A DNA stretch of 64,000 bases, taken from NCBI RefSeq assembly GCF_029714325.1, contig NZ_CP121666.1:3348001-3412000 (forward strand), read 5' to 3'. This stretch comes from Bradyrhizobium sp. CB1717. Its GTDB lineage: Bacteria > Pseudomonadota > Alphaproteobacteria > Rhizobiales > Xanthobacteraceae. The notes under the pieces were generated by a model, which was not told the DNA's origin, did no database searches, and saw nothing but the letters and a program-made list of their open reading frames with translations. Below are positions 52,005-61,508 of the stretch, piece after piece; within the stretch, counting starts at the first letter, position 1; each line of letters opens with the position of its first letter. Position numbers and translations under genes: made by a program.

Positions 52005-52569
52005 GGGATGAAGTGCCTCAATAGTGGGCTAGTTTGAACCGCGGCGTAAGGTGTGAAAAAGCGTCATCCCTTGCTCAACGCTTCGGCAGGCGCGTGGTGT
52101 CGGCAAGTCGTGGCTCTCACCGGGCGCGGATCGTGCTCGCGCGCCCTTCGGACCGTCCGATGAGGGCCGTGCTCGCGCGTGACGCCTGTTGCAAATTTGT
52201 GACGGTACAAACCAAATCGGAACCCACTGTGCAGCCTTGACCTGACGCTGAGCAAAATCGCGCCAGAATGCGTATGCAATGTCGGATCGCCGCATCATGC
52301 GCCGTCGGTAATTCGGCCCGCCTTGTTCGTTCGACACGAAATGCGAACAAAATCAAACGGGAATGTCTGGCAATGGCTAGCCGCGTATCGTCGCGTGACG
52401 ATGCGCATGGCCCGCAAATGCACTCAAAATCCCGAAGGAGACTGTCGGTCACTGCCGAAACAAGCGGCATGCCTTGAAAAAAGTTGAGGCTTCTCACTCC
52501 GGGATATCGGCGCAAGTGTCGCACCCAAGGGCGTTCATTTTTACGTGTCCAAACTTGGGGGTATTCAGG
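52005..52569. other. Long intergenic region before the Tsx-like channel gene
   Basis: No convincing gene is seen in these 565 bases. It is divergent between the transporter operon and the porin, so it should hold both promoters. The only structure I find is the half-site pair at 52323-52350. Confidence 0.5.
52323..52350. promoter_or_regulatory. Candidate operator (TTGTTCG/CGAACAA)
   Basis: Two inverted 7-base half-sites, TTGTTCG and CGAACAA, have centres 21 bases apart, two turns of the helix. A smaller TTCG-ACA-CGAA palindrome lies between them. The binding protein is unknown. Confidence 0.35.
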
Positions 52570-53679
52570 ATGTCGTTTCGTTTCAAGGCAGTTGCAGCAA
52601 CGGCGCTGTCACTTGCTACGCTGGCCATCGGCGGCTGGGCTCACGCGGCGGATCTGCCGGTCAAGGCCGCCAAGAAGGCGCCGGACCTTCCGTTCTTCCT
52701 GGTGATCGACAACCGCGTCACGTTCTCCTACATCTTCGACGCAAGCCAGCCCGGCGCCTTCACCAACACCAATGGTGTGATCAACTCGAAGACGACGAAG
52801 CAGGTCTACTCCTTCACCCACTTCGACGCCTGGGCTTACGGCACCAACTTCTTCACCATCTCGATGTTCAAGTCGGACCACAACGATCCGGCGGGTCCCT
52901 GCACGCAGACCGGCGGTATCGTTTCGCCGGCGGCAGGCTTCGCATTCACACCGGCAAGCTGCGCCGGCGCGACCGAAATCTATGGCCTGTTCCGCTCGAC
53001 CTTCGGCTGGAACGAGCTCTTCAACACCAAGGCCTTCACGCAAGGGCCGCTGCACAACATCTCGTTCGAGGTTGGCATGGACGCCAACACCGAGAACCGC
53101 TATTTCGGCGCCGCCAAGCGCGACGTGGTGGCCGGTCTGCAGTTTGCCTTCGACCTTCCCTACAAGGGCTACTTCAACGTGGCGCCTCTGGTGTATTGGG
53201 AGTTCGCGAACCACAATTCGTTCTCGCAGTGCGGCGCAGGCTGGATGGCCCCGTGTCTGACCGACGGCAACACCTCGTTCAAGCCGACCTGGGCGATCGA
53301 GACCAACTACTACATGGACCTCGGCTTCCTGCCGCCGAACATGCAGTATTTCTCGATCAGCGGCCGCGCCGGCTGGTATGGCAAGAAGGGAACGGATACC
53401 GAGCCGCTGCCGGCCAGCGTGGCCAACGGCGTCTATCCGACCAAGGTCGAGTTCAACTCGGAGCCGATCCGCCTGACGATGGATGCCTCGAAGGCGATCT
53501 GGGGTGACAAGTACTCGCACTTCGTGGACGTCTGGGTGGCCTATCGTTATTGGCAGAACAAGTTCGGCCTTGATCACAACAACGCAGTTGCCTGCACCAC
53601 CCTGGTCGGTGGGGCGAAGGTGAGCACCGGGTCCTGCACCGAGTCCTCGCTCTACTCCGGTATCACCGTGAAGTTCTGA
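52570..53679 (+). CDS. Tsx-like nucleoside-specific outer-membrane channel
   Basis: A 369-residue outer-membrane protein. The signal peptide ends at AHA (about residue 26). Alternating aromatic strands, FFLVIDNRVTFSYIF, FDAWAYGTNFFTISMFKSD and VDVWVAYRYWQNKFG, and a final SGITVKF mark a beta-barrel of the Tsx/OmpK type. It could let nucleosides or purines through the outer membrane for the two adjacent BMP importers. A strong terminator follows. Confidence 0.78.
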   Translation: MSFRFKAVAATALSLATLAIGGWAHAADLPVKAAKKAPDLPFFLVIDNRVTFSYIFDASQPGAFTNTNGVINSKTTKQVYSFTHFDAWAYGTNFFTISMFKSDHNDPAGPCTQTGGIVSPAAGFAFTPASCAGATEIYGLFRSTFGWNELFNTKAFTQGPLHNISFEVGMDANTENRYFGAAKRDVVAGLQFAFDLPYKGYFNVAPLVYWEFANHNSFSQCGAGWMAPCLTDGNTSFKPTWAIETNYYMDLGFLPPNMQYFSISGRAGWYGKKGTDTEPLPASVANGVYPTKVEFNSEPIRLTMDASKAIWGDKYSHFVDVWVAYRYWQNKFGLDHNNAVACTTLVGGAKVSTGSCTESSLYSGITVKF

Positions 53680-53706
53680 TCACCTGAGGCGTTTCAGGTG
53701 AAAGAC

Positions 53707-53746
53707 GATGGCGCCGCGTCAAGCCTCCGCGGCGCCATCTTCGTTT
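53707..53746 (+). terminator. Rho-independent terminator after the channel gene
   Basis: GATGGCGCCGCG and CGCGGCGCCATC form a perfect 12-base-pair stem with a nine-base loop, followed by TTCGTTT. It starts 28 bases after the stop. Confidence 0.8.
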
Positions 53747-53766
53747 GAGGAGGGAACCGCAGCTAC

Positions 53767-53855
53767 CGTAGGGTGGGCAAAGCGAAGCGTGCCCACCACT
53801 TCTGCTGCCACCGAGATGGTGGGCACGGCGCAAGGGCGCCTTTGCCCACCCTACG
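53767..53855. repeat. Inverted repeat (CGTAGGGTGGGCAAAG family)
   Basis: CGTAGGGTGGGCAAAGCG at the left end and the reverse complement of it, with minor changes, at the right end (53838-53855) bound the element; an inner pair GTGCCCACCA / TGGTGGGCAC is also present. This is a dispersed repeat of rhizobial type. Confidence 0.75.
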
Positions 53856-53874
53856 ATACCGGTTTTCGGAGTTG

Positions 53875-54360
53875 CTACTTCGTCCACACGCCGTCGTGCA
53901 GGGCTTCGGCCTCGTCTTCGAGCAACGGGCCAATCACCTCCGTCGGCCGCTGGCCGCTGGCAAACACCTCGCGGCAGGGCAGGTCCAGCGTCGGGTTCTC
54001 TGGGTGGTTGCCGGTGACGCCGCGCAGGCGGTGCTCGCTGAGGCCATAGACGACGCGGCCGATGCCGGCCCAGTAGATTGCGCCGGCGCACATGGCGCAG
54101 GGCTCGGCCGAGGAATAGAGCGTGGCCTTGGCCAGCACATCGCGATCGAGCGTGCGGCAGGCCTGGGTAGCTGCGAGGCGCTCGGCATGCGCGGTACCGT
54201 CGCGGTTCGGCATGTAGCCGTTCTCGGTCTCGATCAGCACCTTGCCGTCGGCATCGACGACGATACAGCCGAAGGGATGGTTGCCATGGGTGAGCGAGCG
54301 CCGGGCGACCGCGAAGGACAAACGTAAAAAGTGTTCGTCGCGTTCGGTTGCCTCGCTCAT
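53875..54360 (-). CDS. Cytidine/guanine deaminase-family nucleobase deaminase
   Basis: A 161-residue zinc deaminase. The motifs are intact: TAHAERLAATQA with His58 and Glu60, and EPCAMCAGA with Cys88 and Cys91. The overall sequence resembles the nucleoside deaminase family that includes guanine deaminase and tRNA-adenosine deaminase. It is the last gene of the second transporter operon, 13 bases after the ATPase, so it probably deaminates an imported base such as guanine or cytosine. Confidence 0.85.
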   Translation of the reverse strand: MSEATERDEHFLRLSFAVARRSLTHGNHPFGCIVVDADGKVLIETENGYMPNRDGTAHAERLAATQACRTLDRDVLAKATLYSSAEPCAMCAGAIYWAGIGRVVYGLSEHRLRGVTGNHPENPTLDLPCREVFASGQRPTEVIGPLLEDEAEALHDGVWTK

Positions 54361-54373
54361 CGCTCCTCCGCGA

Positions 54374-55906
54374 TCAATGCCCCGCCATGTGCCGGCCGAT
54401 CACGGTGAGGTCGGCTTCGCTGGTCCGTACTTCATACACGAATTCGCCGTGGAACATCACCACCAGCCTGTCGGACAGTTCGAGCAATTCGTCGAGATCC
54501 TCGCTGACGAGCAGCACCGCGGCGCCGCGGTTGCGCGCCGCCATGATCTCGGCGTGGATCTGCGCCACCGCCGCGAAGTCGAGGCCGAAGCAGGGATTGG
54601 CCGCGACCAGCACCTCGACGTCGCCCGCGAGCTCGCGGGCGAGCACGGCGCGCTGGACGTTGCCGCCCGACAGCGCCGAGATCGGCGTATCCGGCGTACG
54701 GGTCTTGATCTTGTACTGGGCGATCTTCTTCCTGGCGTCGCTATGGAAGGCGCTGCGATTGAGCCACCAGCCACCGCTTGCAAAGGGGGCGCGGTCGAAT
54801 TCGCGGAAGGCGATGTTGTCGGCGACGCTCATGCCGCCGACGCAAGCGTTCTTCAGTGGCTCCTCGGGCAGCAGCGACATCCTGTGGCGCCGCATCTCCT
54901 CGCGCCTGGCGTGATAGGGATCGCCGGCGACGCGCACTTCGCCGCTCTCGGCCTCGCGCTGGCCGGCCAAGACCTCGACGAGCTGGCGCTGGCCGTTGCC
55001 GGAAACGCCGGCGATGCCGACGATCTCCCCGGCGCGCACGGTCAGGGAAACATCGTGCACGGCGATCGCGCCGGCATCGTCGAGCGCGCGGAGCTTTTGC
55101 AGCTCCAGTCGCGCCTGACCGGCTTCGCCGGTGCGCGGCGGCTGCACGGTCAGCTCCTCGGCGCCGATCATGGTGCGCGCCATCGCATCCGGCGTCAGCT
55201 CGGCGACCTTGCCGGCGCCGGCGAGCTTGCCGCGGCGCAGGATGGTGACCTCGTCGGCGAAGGCCATGACCTCGCGGAACTTGTGCGTGATCATCAGGAT
55301 GGTCAGCTCGCCCCTGACCACCATGTCGCGGAGCATGCCGAGCACTTCGTCGGCTTCCGCCGGTGTCAGCACCGAGGTCGGCTCGTCCAGGATCAGGAAG
55401 CGCCGCTTCAGATAGAGCTGCTTCAGGATCTCGCACTTTTGGCGCTCGCCGGCGGAGATGTCGGAGACCTTGGCTGAGAGCGGCACCTTGAAGGGCATCC
55501 GCGCCAGGAAGGCTTCGAGCTCCTTCATCTCCTTTGGCCAGTTCACCACGGCCGGAACATTGTCGCGCGCTAGCACGAGGTTTTCGGCAACCGTCATGGC
55601 GGGCACCAGCGTGAAATGCTGGTAGACCATGCCGAGGCCGAGTGCATGGGCGTCCTTCGGGTTGGCGATGGCCTGTTCGCGGCCGCCGACGAGGATGTCG
55701 CCCTCGGTCGCGTGATAATAGCCCATGATGCATTTGACGAGGGTCGACTTGCCGGCGCCGTTCTCGCCGAGCAGGGCGTGGAACGAGCCCGGTCGCACCT
55801 TCAGTTCGACATTGTCCAGCGCCAGGAAGTCGCCGAAGCGCATGGTCATGGCGACGGCATCGACGCCGAAGGCACCTGACGGCGGTGGCGTTTCGCCGAT
55901 GATCAC
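54374..55906 (-). CDS. ABC transporter ATP-binding protein, tandem domains (BMP system 2)
   Basis: A 510-residue two-domain ATPase. The first half has Walker [12 protein letters not shown], signature [13 protein letters not shown] and Walker [14 protein letters not shown]; the second has [13 protein letters not shown] and [15 protein letters not shown]. It starts at a GTG overlapping the stop of the biuret-hydrolase-like gene (GTGA). The open frame extends far upstream through that gene but has no coding character there. Paralogous to the ATPase of system 1. Confidence 0.88.
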   Translation of the reverse strand: MIIGETPPPSGAFGVDAVAMTMRFGDFLALDNVELKVRPGSFHALLGENGAGKSTLVKCIMGYYHATEGDILVGGREQAIANPKDAHALGLGMVYQHFTLVPAMTVAENLVLARDNVPAVVNWPKEMKELEAFLARMPFKVPLSAKVSDISAGERQKCEILKQLYLKRRFLILDEPTSVLTPAEADEVLGMLRDMVVRGELTILMITHKFREVMAFADEVTILRRGKLAGAGKVAELTPDAMARTMIGAEELTVQPPRTGEAGQARLELQKLRALDDAGAIAVHDVSLTVRAGEIVGIAGVSGNGQRQLVEVLAGQREAESGEVRVAGDPYHARREEMRRHRMSLLPEEPLKNACVGGMSVADNIAFREFDRAPFASGGWWLNRSAFHSDARKKIAQYKIKTRTPDTPISALSGGNVQRAVLARELAGDVEVLVAANPCFGLDFAAVAQIHAEIMAARNRGAAVLLVSEDLDELLELSDRLVVMFHGEFVYEVRTSEADLTVIGRHMAGH

Positions 55907-56586
55907 GAAATCGCTCCGATGAAGGCATCCGAGGTCGAGACCGCGCCGAACACGCCGCCCTGCATCTTGATCATCTTCAGCGCGTGGTCGTGGTTGCTCT
56001 TGTCGGTGGCGCCGCAGCAATCGTGCAGCAGGACGCATTCGAAGCCGCGGTCGTTGGCCTCGCGCATGGTGGTGTGGACGCAGACGTCGGTGGTGATGCC
56101 TGATAGCACGATGTTCTCGATGCCGCGAACGCGCAGGATCAGCTCCAGATCGGTGGCGCAGAACGAGCCCTTGCCGGGCTTGTCGATGATGGGCTCGCCC
56201 GGCAGTGGCGCCAACTCCTCGATGATGTCCCAGCCGGGCTCGCCGCGCACCAGGATGCGGCCGCACGGACCGGGGTCGCCGATGCCGGCGCCGATCTGGC
56301 GCGAGCGCCAGCGCTTGTTGGCGGGCAGGTCGGAGAGATCGGGGCGATGGCCCTCGCGGGTATGGATGATGTGAAAGCCTTGCTTCCGCATCGCGGCGAG
56401 CAGCCTCTTGATCGGCTCGATCGGCGCCCGCGTCAGGGAGAGGTCGTAGCCCATCTTGTCGACATAGCCGCCGACGCCGCAGAAATCTGTCTGCATGTCG
56501 ATGATGATCAGCGCCGTGTTCTCGGGCCGGAGGTCACCATTATAGGGCCAGGCATAGGGCTCGGACTTGATGTAGCGCTCGGGCAT
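55903..56586 (-). CDS. biuH: Isochorismatase-family cysteine hydrolase, biuret hydrolase-like
   Basis: A 227-residue amidohydrolase. The catalytic triad is Asp34 in DMQTDF, Lys139 in KPGKGSF and Cys169 in [10 protein letters not shown]. Long stretches (YPWPYNG-like [46 protein letters not shown]) are close to what I recall of rhizobial biuret hydrolase, which converts biuret to allophanate and ammonia. Ureidoacrylate or carbamoylsarcosine hydrolase are alternatives. It lies inside the ABC operon between a permease and the ATPase, so the transporter probably carries its substrate. Confidence 0.8.
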   Translation of the reverse strand: MPERYIKSEPYAWPYNGDLRPENTALIIIDMQTDFCGVGGYVDKMGYDLSLTRAPIEPIKRLLAAMRKQGFHIIHTREGHRPDLSDLPANKRWRSRQIGAGIGDPGPCGRILVRGEPGWDIIEELAPLPGEPIIDKPGKGSFCATDLELILRVRGIENIVLSGITTDVCVHTTMREANDRGFECVLLHDCCGATDKSNHDHALKMIKMQGGVFGAVSTSDAFIGAIS

Positions 56587-56600
56587 GGATGACTCGTGCG

Positions 56601-57527
56601 TTATCGTGTGATCGAGAGTTCGGCGGGCGCGCCGGTCAGTGTTCGCTTCGGCGAGCAGGTGATGATCATGATCGCCAGCGTCAGGATGTAGGGCGCGGCG
56701 TTGAAGAGGTGATAGCCTGAGGTGACGCCGACCGATTGCAGCGCCGGTCCCAGCGCCGCGGCGCCGCCGAAGGCGAGCGAGGCCCACAGGCAGAGCAGGG
56801 GATCCCAGCGCGCGAAGATCACGAGCGCCACGGCGGTGATGCCCTGGCCGGAGGAGAGGCCCTCGTTCCAGCTCCCGGGATAGAACAGCGACAAGAAGGA
56901 GCCGCCGATGCCGGCGAGGAAGCCCCCGACCATGGTCGCGCGCAGGCGGATCAGCAGCACGGAATGGCCCATGGCCCGGGCGGCATCCGAGCTCTCGCCG
57001 GCAGTGCGGATGAGCAGGCCCCAGCGCGTGGTGCGGAAGGCCCAGTACAGGAACGGCGCCAGCACCACGCCGATCAGGAACAGCACGTTGATGCGCAGCG
57101 CGGCGCGGACCTGCGGGATGTCGCTCCACCAGCCGAAATCGATCGCGGGCAGCCGCGGCGCGGTGGGCTCGATCAGCGGCTTGCCGAGATAGAAGGCAAG
57201 GCCGGTGCCGAACAGCATCAAGGCGATGCCGACCGCGACGTCGTTGACGCGCGGCAGCGAGCAGATGCCGGCATGCAGTGCGCCCAACAGCGCGCCGGTG
57301 ATGCCGGCGGCGAGCACGCCGAGCCACGGCGATCCCGTGACATAAGAGATGCCGTACGCGCTCATCGCGCCCATCACCAACGTGCCTTCGAGGCCGAGAT
57401 TGATCCGGCCCGAGCGCTCGGTGATGCATTCGCCCAGGCTCACGAACAGGAACGGGGTGGAGACGCGAATGGCGCCGCCGAGCACGGCGAGTGGGACGGT
57501 CCAGAGGCCGATCGATCCGTCTGCCAT
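56601..57527 (-). CDS. ABC transporter permease (BMP system 2)
   Basis: A 308-residue permease with about eight to nine transmembrane helices; [20 protein letters not shown] and [20 protein letters not shown] are core motifs. The ATG at 57527 overlaps the previous permease stop, and 14 bases separate its stop from the hydrolase start. Confidence 0.88.
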   Translation of the reverse strand: MADGSIGLWTVPLAVLGGAIRVSTPFLFVSLGECITERSGRINLGLEGTLVMGAMSAYGISYVTGSPWLGVLAAGITGALLGALHAGICSLPRVNDVAVGIALMLFGTGLAFYLGKPLIEPTAPRLPAIDFGWWSDIPQVRAALRINVLFLIGVVLAPFLYWAFRTTRWGLLIRTAGESSDAARAMGHSVLLIRLRATMVGGFLAGIGGSFLSLFYPGSWNEGLSSGQGITAVALVIFARWDPLLCLWASLAFGGAAALGPALQSVGVTSGYHLFNAAPYILTLAIMIITCSPKRTLTGAPAELSITR

Positions 57528-58639
57528 CAGGACTTGCCTTTCAGGAATCCGATGCGGCCGTAGAGCGCATCGCTGGCCAGCACGAAGACGAAGATGATGC
57601 CCTGAAGCACCAGCACGGACGCATCGGGCAATCCCAGGCGGCGCTGCAGCAGGCCGCCGCTGGCGCTGATGCCGCCGAGCAGGATCGCGACGGGAATGAT
57701 GGCGAGCGGATTTTGCCGCGCGAGGAAGGCGACAAGGATGCCGGTGAAGCCGTAGCCGGCCGCGAGGTTGGCATTGGTGCGTCCCTGCACGGCGGCGACC
57801 TCGACCATGCCGGCAAGGCCTGCTGCGCCGCCGGCGAGGAAACAGACGGTCAGGATCAGCTTGCTGACGCCGAGGCCGACGATCTTCGCTGCGCGGATGT
57901 TGCCGCCGGCGACGCGCGCGGCGAAGCCGAACACGGTGTGATAGATCAGAATGTAAGAGGCGATCGCGGCGATCAGGCCGAAGACGAGGCCCCAATGTAC
58001 ATCGGTGCCCGGAATGGAACCGATCATGTTGGCGGCGCCGATCTCACGCGTCGACGGCTTGTTGAGGCTGGCGGGATCGCGCATCAGCCCCTCGACGAGA
58101 TGGTTGAGGATCGCGAGGGCGATGTAGACGAGCAGCAGGCTCGAGATGGTTTCGTTGACGCCGCGATATTGCCGCAAGGCGCCGGAGAGCATGATCCACG
58201 AGCCGCCGCCGATCACGCCGGCGCAGACCATGGCGATCTGCACGACGAGCGGCGGCATGCCCTGAAGCATGAGCGCGGCGCTGGTCGCTGACAGTGCGCC
58301 GGTCAGCAGCGCACCTTCGCCGCCGATGATGACCATGCCGAGTTGCGCCGGCAGCGCCGTGCAGAGCGCGGTGAGGATCAGGGGCGCCGCGCGCGTCAGC
58401 GTGTTCTGCCAGGAGAACCAGGTGCCGAACGCGCCGTAATACATGTAGAAATAGAGATCGAGCGGGTTCTTGCCGAACATCGCGACGAAGATGCCGAACA
58501 CCGCGAGCGCGCCGACGAGCGCCGCGCCCGGGATCAGGACATATTCGATCGTGCCGCCGTAACGCTGGAGGAAGCCGGAATCGGCGGCCGGGGCAACTGT
58601 CCCGACCGCTTCCGTGGAATCCGCCGTTTCCGCGGTCAC
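57527..58639 (-). CDS. ABC transporter permease (BMP system 2)
   Basis: A 370-residue permease with a hydrophilic Ala/Asp-rich N-terminus of about 30 residues, then about ten transmembrane helices. [17 protein letters not shown] and [18 protein letters not shown] are the family motifs. Start and stop both overlap neighbours by one to four bases. Confidence 0.88.
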   Translation of the reverse strand: MTAETADSTEAVGTVAPAADSGFLQRYGGTIEYVLIPGAALVGALAVFGIFVAMFGKNPLDLYFYMYYGAFGTWFSWQNTLTRAAPLILTALCTALPAQLGMVIIGGEGALLTGALSATSAALMLQGMPPLVVQIAMVCAGVIGGGSWIMLSGALRQYRGVNETISSLLLVYIALAILNHLVEGLMRDPASLNKPSTREIGAANMIGSIPGTDVHWGLVFGLIAAIASYILIYHTVFGFAARVAGGNIRAAKIVGLGVSKLILTVCFLAGGAAGLAGMVEVAAVQGRTNANLAAGYGFTGILVAFLARQNPLAIIPVAILLGGISASGGLLQRRLGLPDASVLVLQGIIFVFVLASDALYGRIGFLKGKS

Positions 58640-59748
58640 GAAGTCGCTCCGATCACGCCCTCAACGAGGTAGTCCATCTTCTCGAGTTCAGGATCCTTCT
58701 GGCCTCGGTCGGTGCCGGCGGCGATCACCGTCTTGCCCTTGTTGTCGACGAGGCCGCCCTTGAAGATGGCAAAGCCCTCCGCAGACAGGAATTTTGCCTT
58801 GGCCTCGTCGGCCGCCTTGCGCGCCTCGGCCGAGACAGCTTCGCCGTAGGGCGAGACCTTCACGATCTCTTCCTTCAGGCCGCCGCGGTAGAAATTCGGG
58901 ATGCCTTCGCCGGCCGCGATCATCTTGACGAACTTCGGATAGAGCGCTTCCCAGTTCCATTCGGCGCCGGTGAGATAGGCCCTGGGTGCCAGCGCCGACT
59001 GATTGGTGTGATAGCCGCACACGAAGGCGCCGCGCCGCGCGGCGTTCTCGACCATGGTCTTGGGACCATCGACGTGACAGGTGAGCACGTCCACGCCCTG
59101 GTCAATCAGGCTGTTGGTGGCTTCGGCCTCCTTGACCGGCATCGACCAGTCGCCGGTGAAGATCACCTGCGTGGTGGCCTTTGGATTGACGGACTTGGCG
59201 CCAAGCGTGAAGGCGTTGATGTTGCGCAGCACCTGCGGGATCGGTTTGGCAGCGACGAAGCCGAGCTTGCCGCTCTTCGATGTCAGGCCGGCGACGATGC
59301 CCGAGATGTACTGGGCCTCGTCGATGTAGCCGAAATAGCTGCCGGCGTTCTTGGGATCCTTGTCGCTCCAGAGGCCGCCGCAGTGCTCGAAGCGCAGCTT
59401 CGGGTACTTGCTGGCCATCTTGATCATGTGCGGATTGTAGTAGCCGAACGAGGTCGGGAAGAGCAGGGTGGCGCCATCGAGATTGATCATGGACTCGATC
59501 GTCTTCTCGACCGCGTCGGTCTCCGGCACTTTCTCCTCCTCGACCACCTTGAGGCCGGGAATCTTCTTCAGTGCCGCCGCGCCCTGTGCATGCGCCTGGT
59601 TGTAGCCATAGTCGTCGCGCGAGCCGACATAGATGAAGCCGATGGTGGTCTCGGCCGCGAAGGCCGGGCGGAGGCCCGCCGCCGCGCCGAGGGTGAGGGC
59701 CGCGCCGCCCTGCAACAAATGACGTCGTGAAATCCTGCCAATATCCAT
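58636..59748 (-). CDS. BMP-family ABC substrate-binding protein with Tat-type signal (system 2)
   Basis: A 370-residue receptor. The N-terminus RISRRHLLQGGAALTLGAAA is a twin-arginine signal, unlike the Sec signal of the system 1 receptor. The mature domain has FIYVGSRDDYGYNQAHAQGA, PTSFGYYNPHM and GLTSKSGKLGFVAAKPIPQ. It is the first gene of a six-gene operon (receptor, two permeases, hydrolase, ATPase, deaminase). Tat export suggests a folded or cofactor-bound precursor, or just a lineage habit. Confidence 0.89.
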   Translation of the reverse strand: MDIGRISRRHLLQGGAALTLGAAAGLRPAFAAETTIGFIYVGSRDDYGYNQAHAQGAAALKKIPGLKVVEEEKVPETDAVEKTIESMINLDGATLLFPTSFGYYNPHMIKMASKYPKLRFEHCGGLWSDKDPKNAGSYFGYIDEAQYISGIVAGLTSKSGKLGFVAAKPIPQVLRNINAFTLGAKSVNPKATTQVIFTGDWSMPVKEAEATNSLIDQGVDVLTCHVDGPKTMVENAARRGAFVCGYHTNQSALAPRAYLTGAEWNWEALYPKFVKMIAAGEGIPNFYRGGLKEEIVKVSPYGEAVSAEARKAADEAKAKFLSAEGFAIFKGGLVDNKGKTVIAAGTDRGQKDPELEKMDYLVEGVIGATS

Positions 59749-60115
59749 TGCTCGCTCCCCTTGGCGGATGACCCGCCTTGATCTCGCGGCTGCGCCGGCC
59801 TGGCGGAGCCGGGATCAGATGTCGCAAGCTTCGTGCCAGAGGCTATGAATAGAGCAATAGCAATTAAGCTATTGAAATATATTGGATATAATAACGACCA
59901 AGAACTTGGTGAGGAAAGTGGCAGATTAATTTATGAGCAGTATTGTCTGATTGTATGCAGTGGAGTTAAGCAGTCTTAACCGGCTCCCACATGTGCATGA
60001 CCGGCTTCGGACGGTCGGCCGACAAGGCGCATTCATGCTAACCACGCGCTGACTCGGATGGTGCCGGAGGATTTTCGCTGGCACCGAACTTGTATCGATT
60101 GTCGTCAGGACCGCC
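59749..60115. promoter_or_regulatory. AT-rich divergent regulatory region
   Basis: This 367-base gap between the transporter operon and allC is the most AT-rich stretch in the window (59840-59970). It contains the palindromes CAATAGC-N6-GCTATTG (59855-59874) and ACCAAG-AA-CTTGGT (59897-59910), both likely operators. No gene is seen. It probably holds promoters for both directions, possibly under common nitrogen control. Confidence 0.5.
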
Positions 60116-61402
60116 GTGTCCTCAGAAGATGGAAAGCTCGCCGAGATGGGCGCTGGTACCGTTCACGATGCATCGCTCGGCAAGGAGATCGTCCGCCGCA
60201 TCAACGAGCTTGCTGCGATCTCGGAAGAGCCCGACAAGCTCACCCGCGTCTACCTCAGCAAGGAATTGCGCGCGGCCGCGGACCTGATCCTGGGGTGGAT
60301 GCGTGACGCCGGCATGAGCGCGCATCTCGATGCGATCGGCAATGTCTGCGGCCGGTATGAAGGTGAGCGGCCGGGCGCGCCCTGCCTGATGCTCGGCTCG
60401 CATTACGACACCGTGCGCGATGCCGGCAAATGGGACGGGCCGCTTGGCGTGATCACCGCGATCGCCTGCGTCGCCGATCTCAATCGCCGCGGCAAGCGCC
60501 TGCCGTTTGCGATCGAGGTCATCGGCTTCGCCGACGAGGAGGGAGTGCGTTTTGCCTCGACCCTGCTCGGCAGCCGTGCGGTGGCCGGCACCTTTGACGA
60601 GAGCGTTTTGAACACGCGCGACCGCGATGGCGTGTCGATGCGCGATGCCCTTGTTCAGTTTGGGCTCGATCCCGGTCACGTCGGCGCGGCCGCGCGGGCC
60701 CGGCGCGAGCTGCTCGCCTATCTCGAACTGCACATCGAGCAGGGCCCGGTGCTGGAAGCACAGAACCTGCCCGTCGGCGTGGTCACCGCGATTGCGGGCG
60801 CAACACGGCTTGCCGCGCGGCTGACCGGCATGGCCGGTCACGCCGGCACGGTGCCGATGGCGCTACGCCGCGACGCGCTCACCGGCGCTGCCGAATGCAT
60901 CGGCGCCATCGAGCAGTTCTGCCGCACCGACGAGGACGGCCTCGTTGGCACCGTCGGCTACATCCAGGCGAGGCCGGGCGCGACCAACGTCATTCCGGGC
61001 GAAGTGTCGTTCACCATCGACATGCGTGCGCCGACCGACATGCACCGCAAGCGCGCGGTTGCCGACGTCGTCCGCCAGATCGAGGCGATCGCAAAGCGCA
61101 GGCAATTGGCACTCCAGCTCGATGTCACTCACGAGAATCGCACCGCGCCCTGCGCACCCTGGCTGAAGCAGCAGATCGCGCAGGCGATCGCTGCGGAAGG
61201 TCTCTCCGTGTTCGAGCTGCCGAGCGGGGCAGGCCATGACGGCATGGCCATGATCGACATCGCCGATGTCGGCATGATCTTCGTCCGCTGCTGCGGCGGC
61301 ATCAGCCATCACCCGGACGAGCACGTCGAGCTTGCTGATGCCGACGCCGGCGCACGGGTGCTGCTCAGGGTGATCGAGGATTTCAGGCCGCGGGTGGCCT
61401 AG
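60116..61402 (+). CDS. allC: Allantoate amidohydrolase / N-carbamoyl amino-acid hydrolase
   Basis: A 428-residue M20-family metalloenzyme. Metal ligands fall in GSHYDTV, FADEEGVRF, LHIEQGPVLE and SHHPDE; the dimerisation domain lies at about residues 225-340. In ureide breakdown it turns allantoate into ureidoglycine and ammonia, continuing from the PuuE product. The start is a GTG at 60116 with AGGA upstream; an ATG at 60146 is possible. It is divergent from the transporter operon. Carbamoyl-amino-acid hydrolases are closely related and cannot be excluded. Confidence 0.86.
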   Translation: MSSEDGKLAEMGAGTVHDASLGKEIVRRINELAAISEEPDKLTRVYLSKELRAAADLILGWMRDAGMSAHLDAIGNVCGRYEGERPGAPCLMLGSHYDTVRDAGKWDGPLGVITAIACVADLNRRGKRLPFAIEVIGFADEEGVRFASTLLGSRAVAGTFDESVLNTRDRDGVSMRDALVQFGLDPGHVGAAARARRELLAYLELHIEQGPVLEAQNLPVGVVTAIAGATRLAARLTGMAGHAGTVPMALRRDALTGAAECIGAIEQFCRTDEDGLVGTVGYIQARPGATNVIPGEVSFTIDMRAPTDMHRKRAVADVVRQIEAIAKRRQLALQLDVTHENRTAPCAPWLKQQIAQAIAAEGLSVFELPSGAGHDGMAMIDIADVGMIFVRCCGGISHHPDEHVELADADAGARVLLRVIEDFRPRVA

Positions 61403-61508
61403 GCAAGCGTCACAAACCCGCAAGTCACCGGGTAGAGATACGAATCAGTCATGTTTAAAATGGTGGCCGCCATCACCGGAGCCACGAGACATCAGCCGAT
61501 TGACGGAC

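Noticed and set aside
56587..57429. An upstream extension of the biuret-hydrolase-like frame through the permease gene.
   Set aside because: The extension is the wrong-frame shadow of the permease; the ATG at 56586 begins the family's conserved N-terminus.
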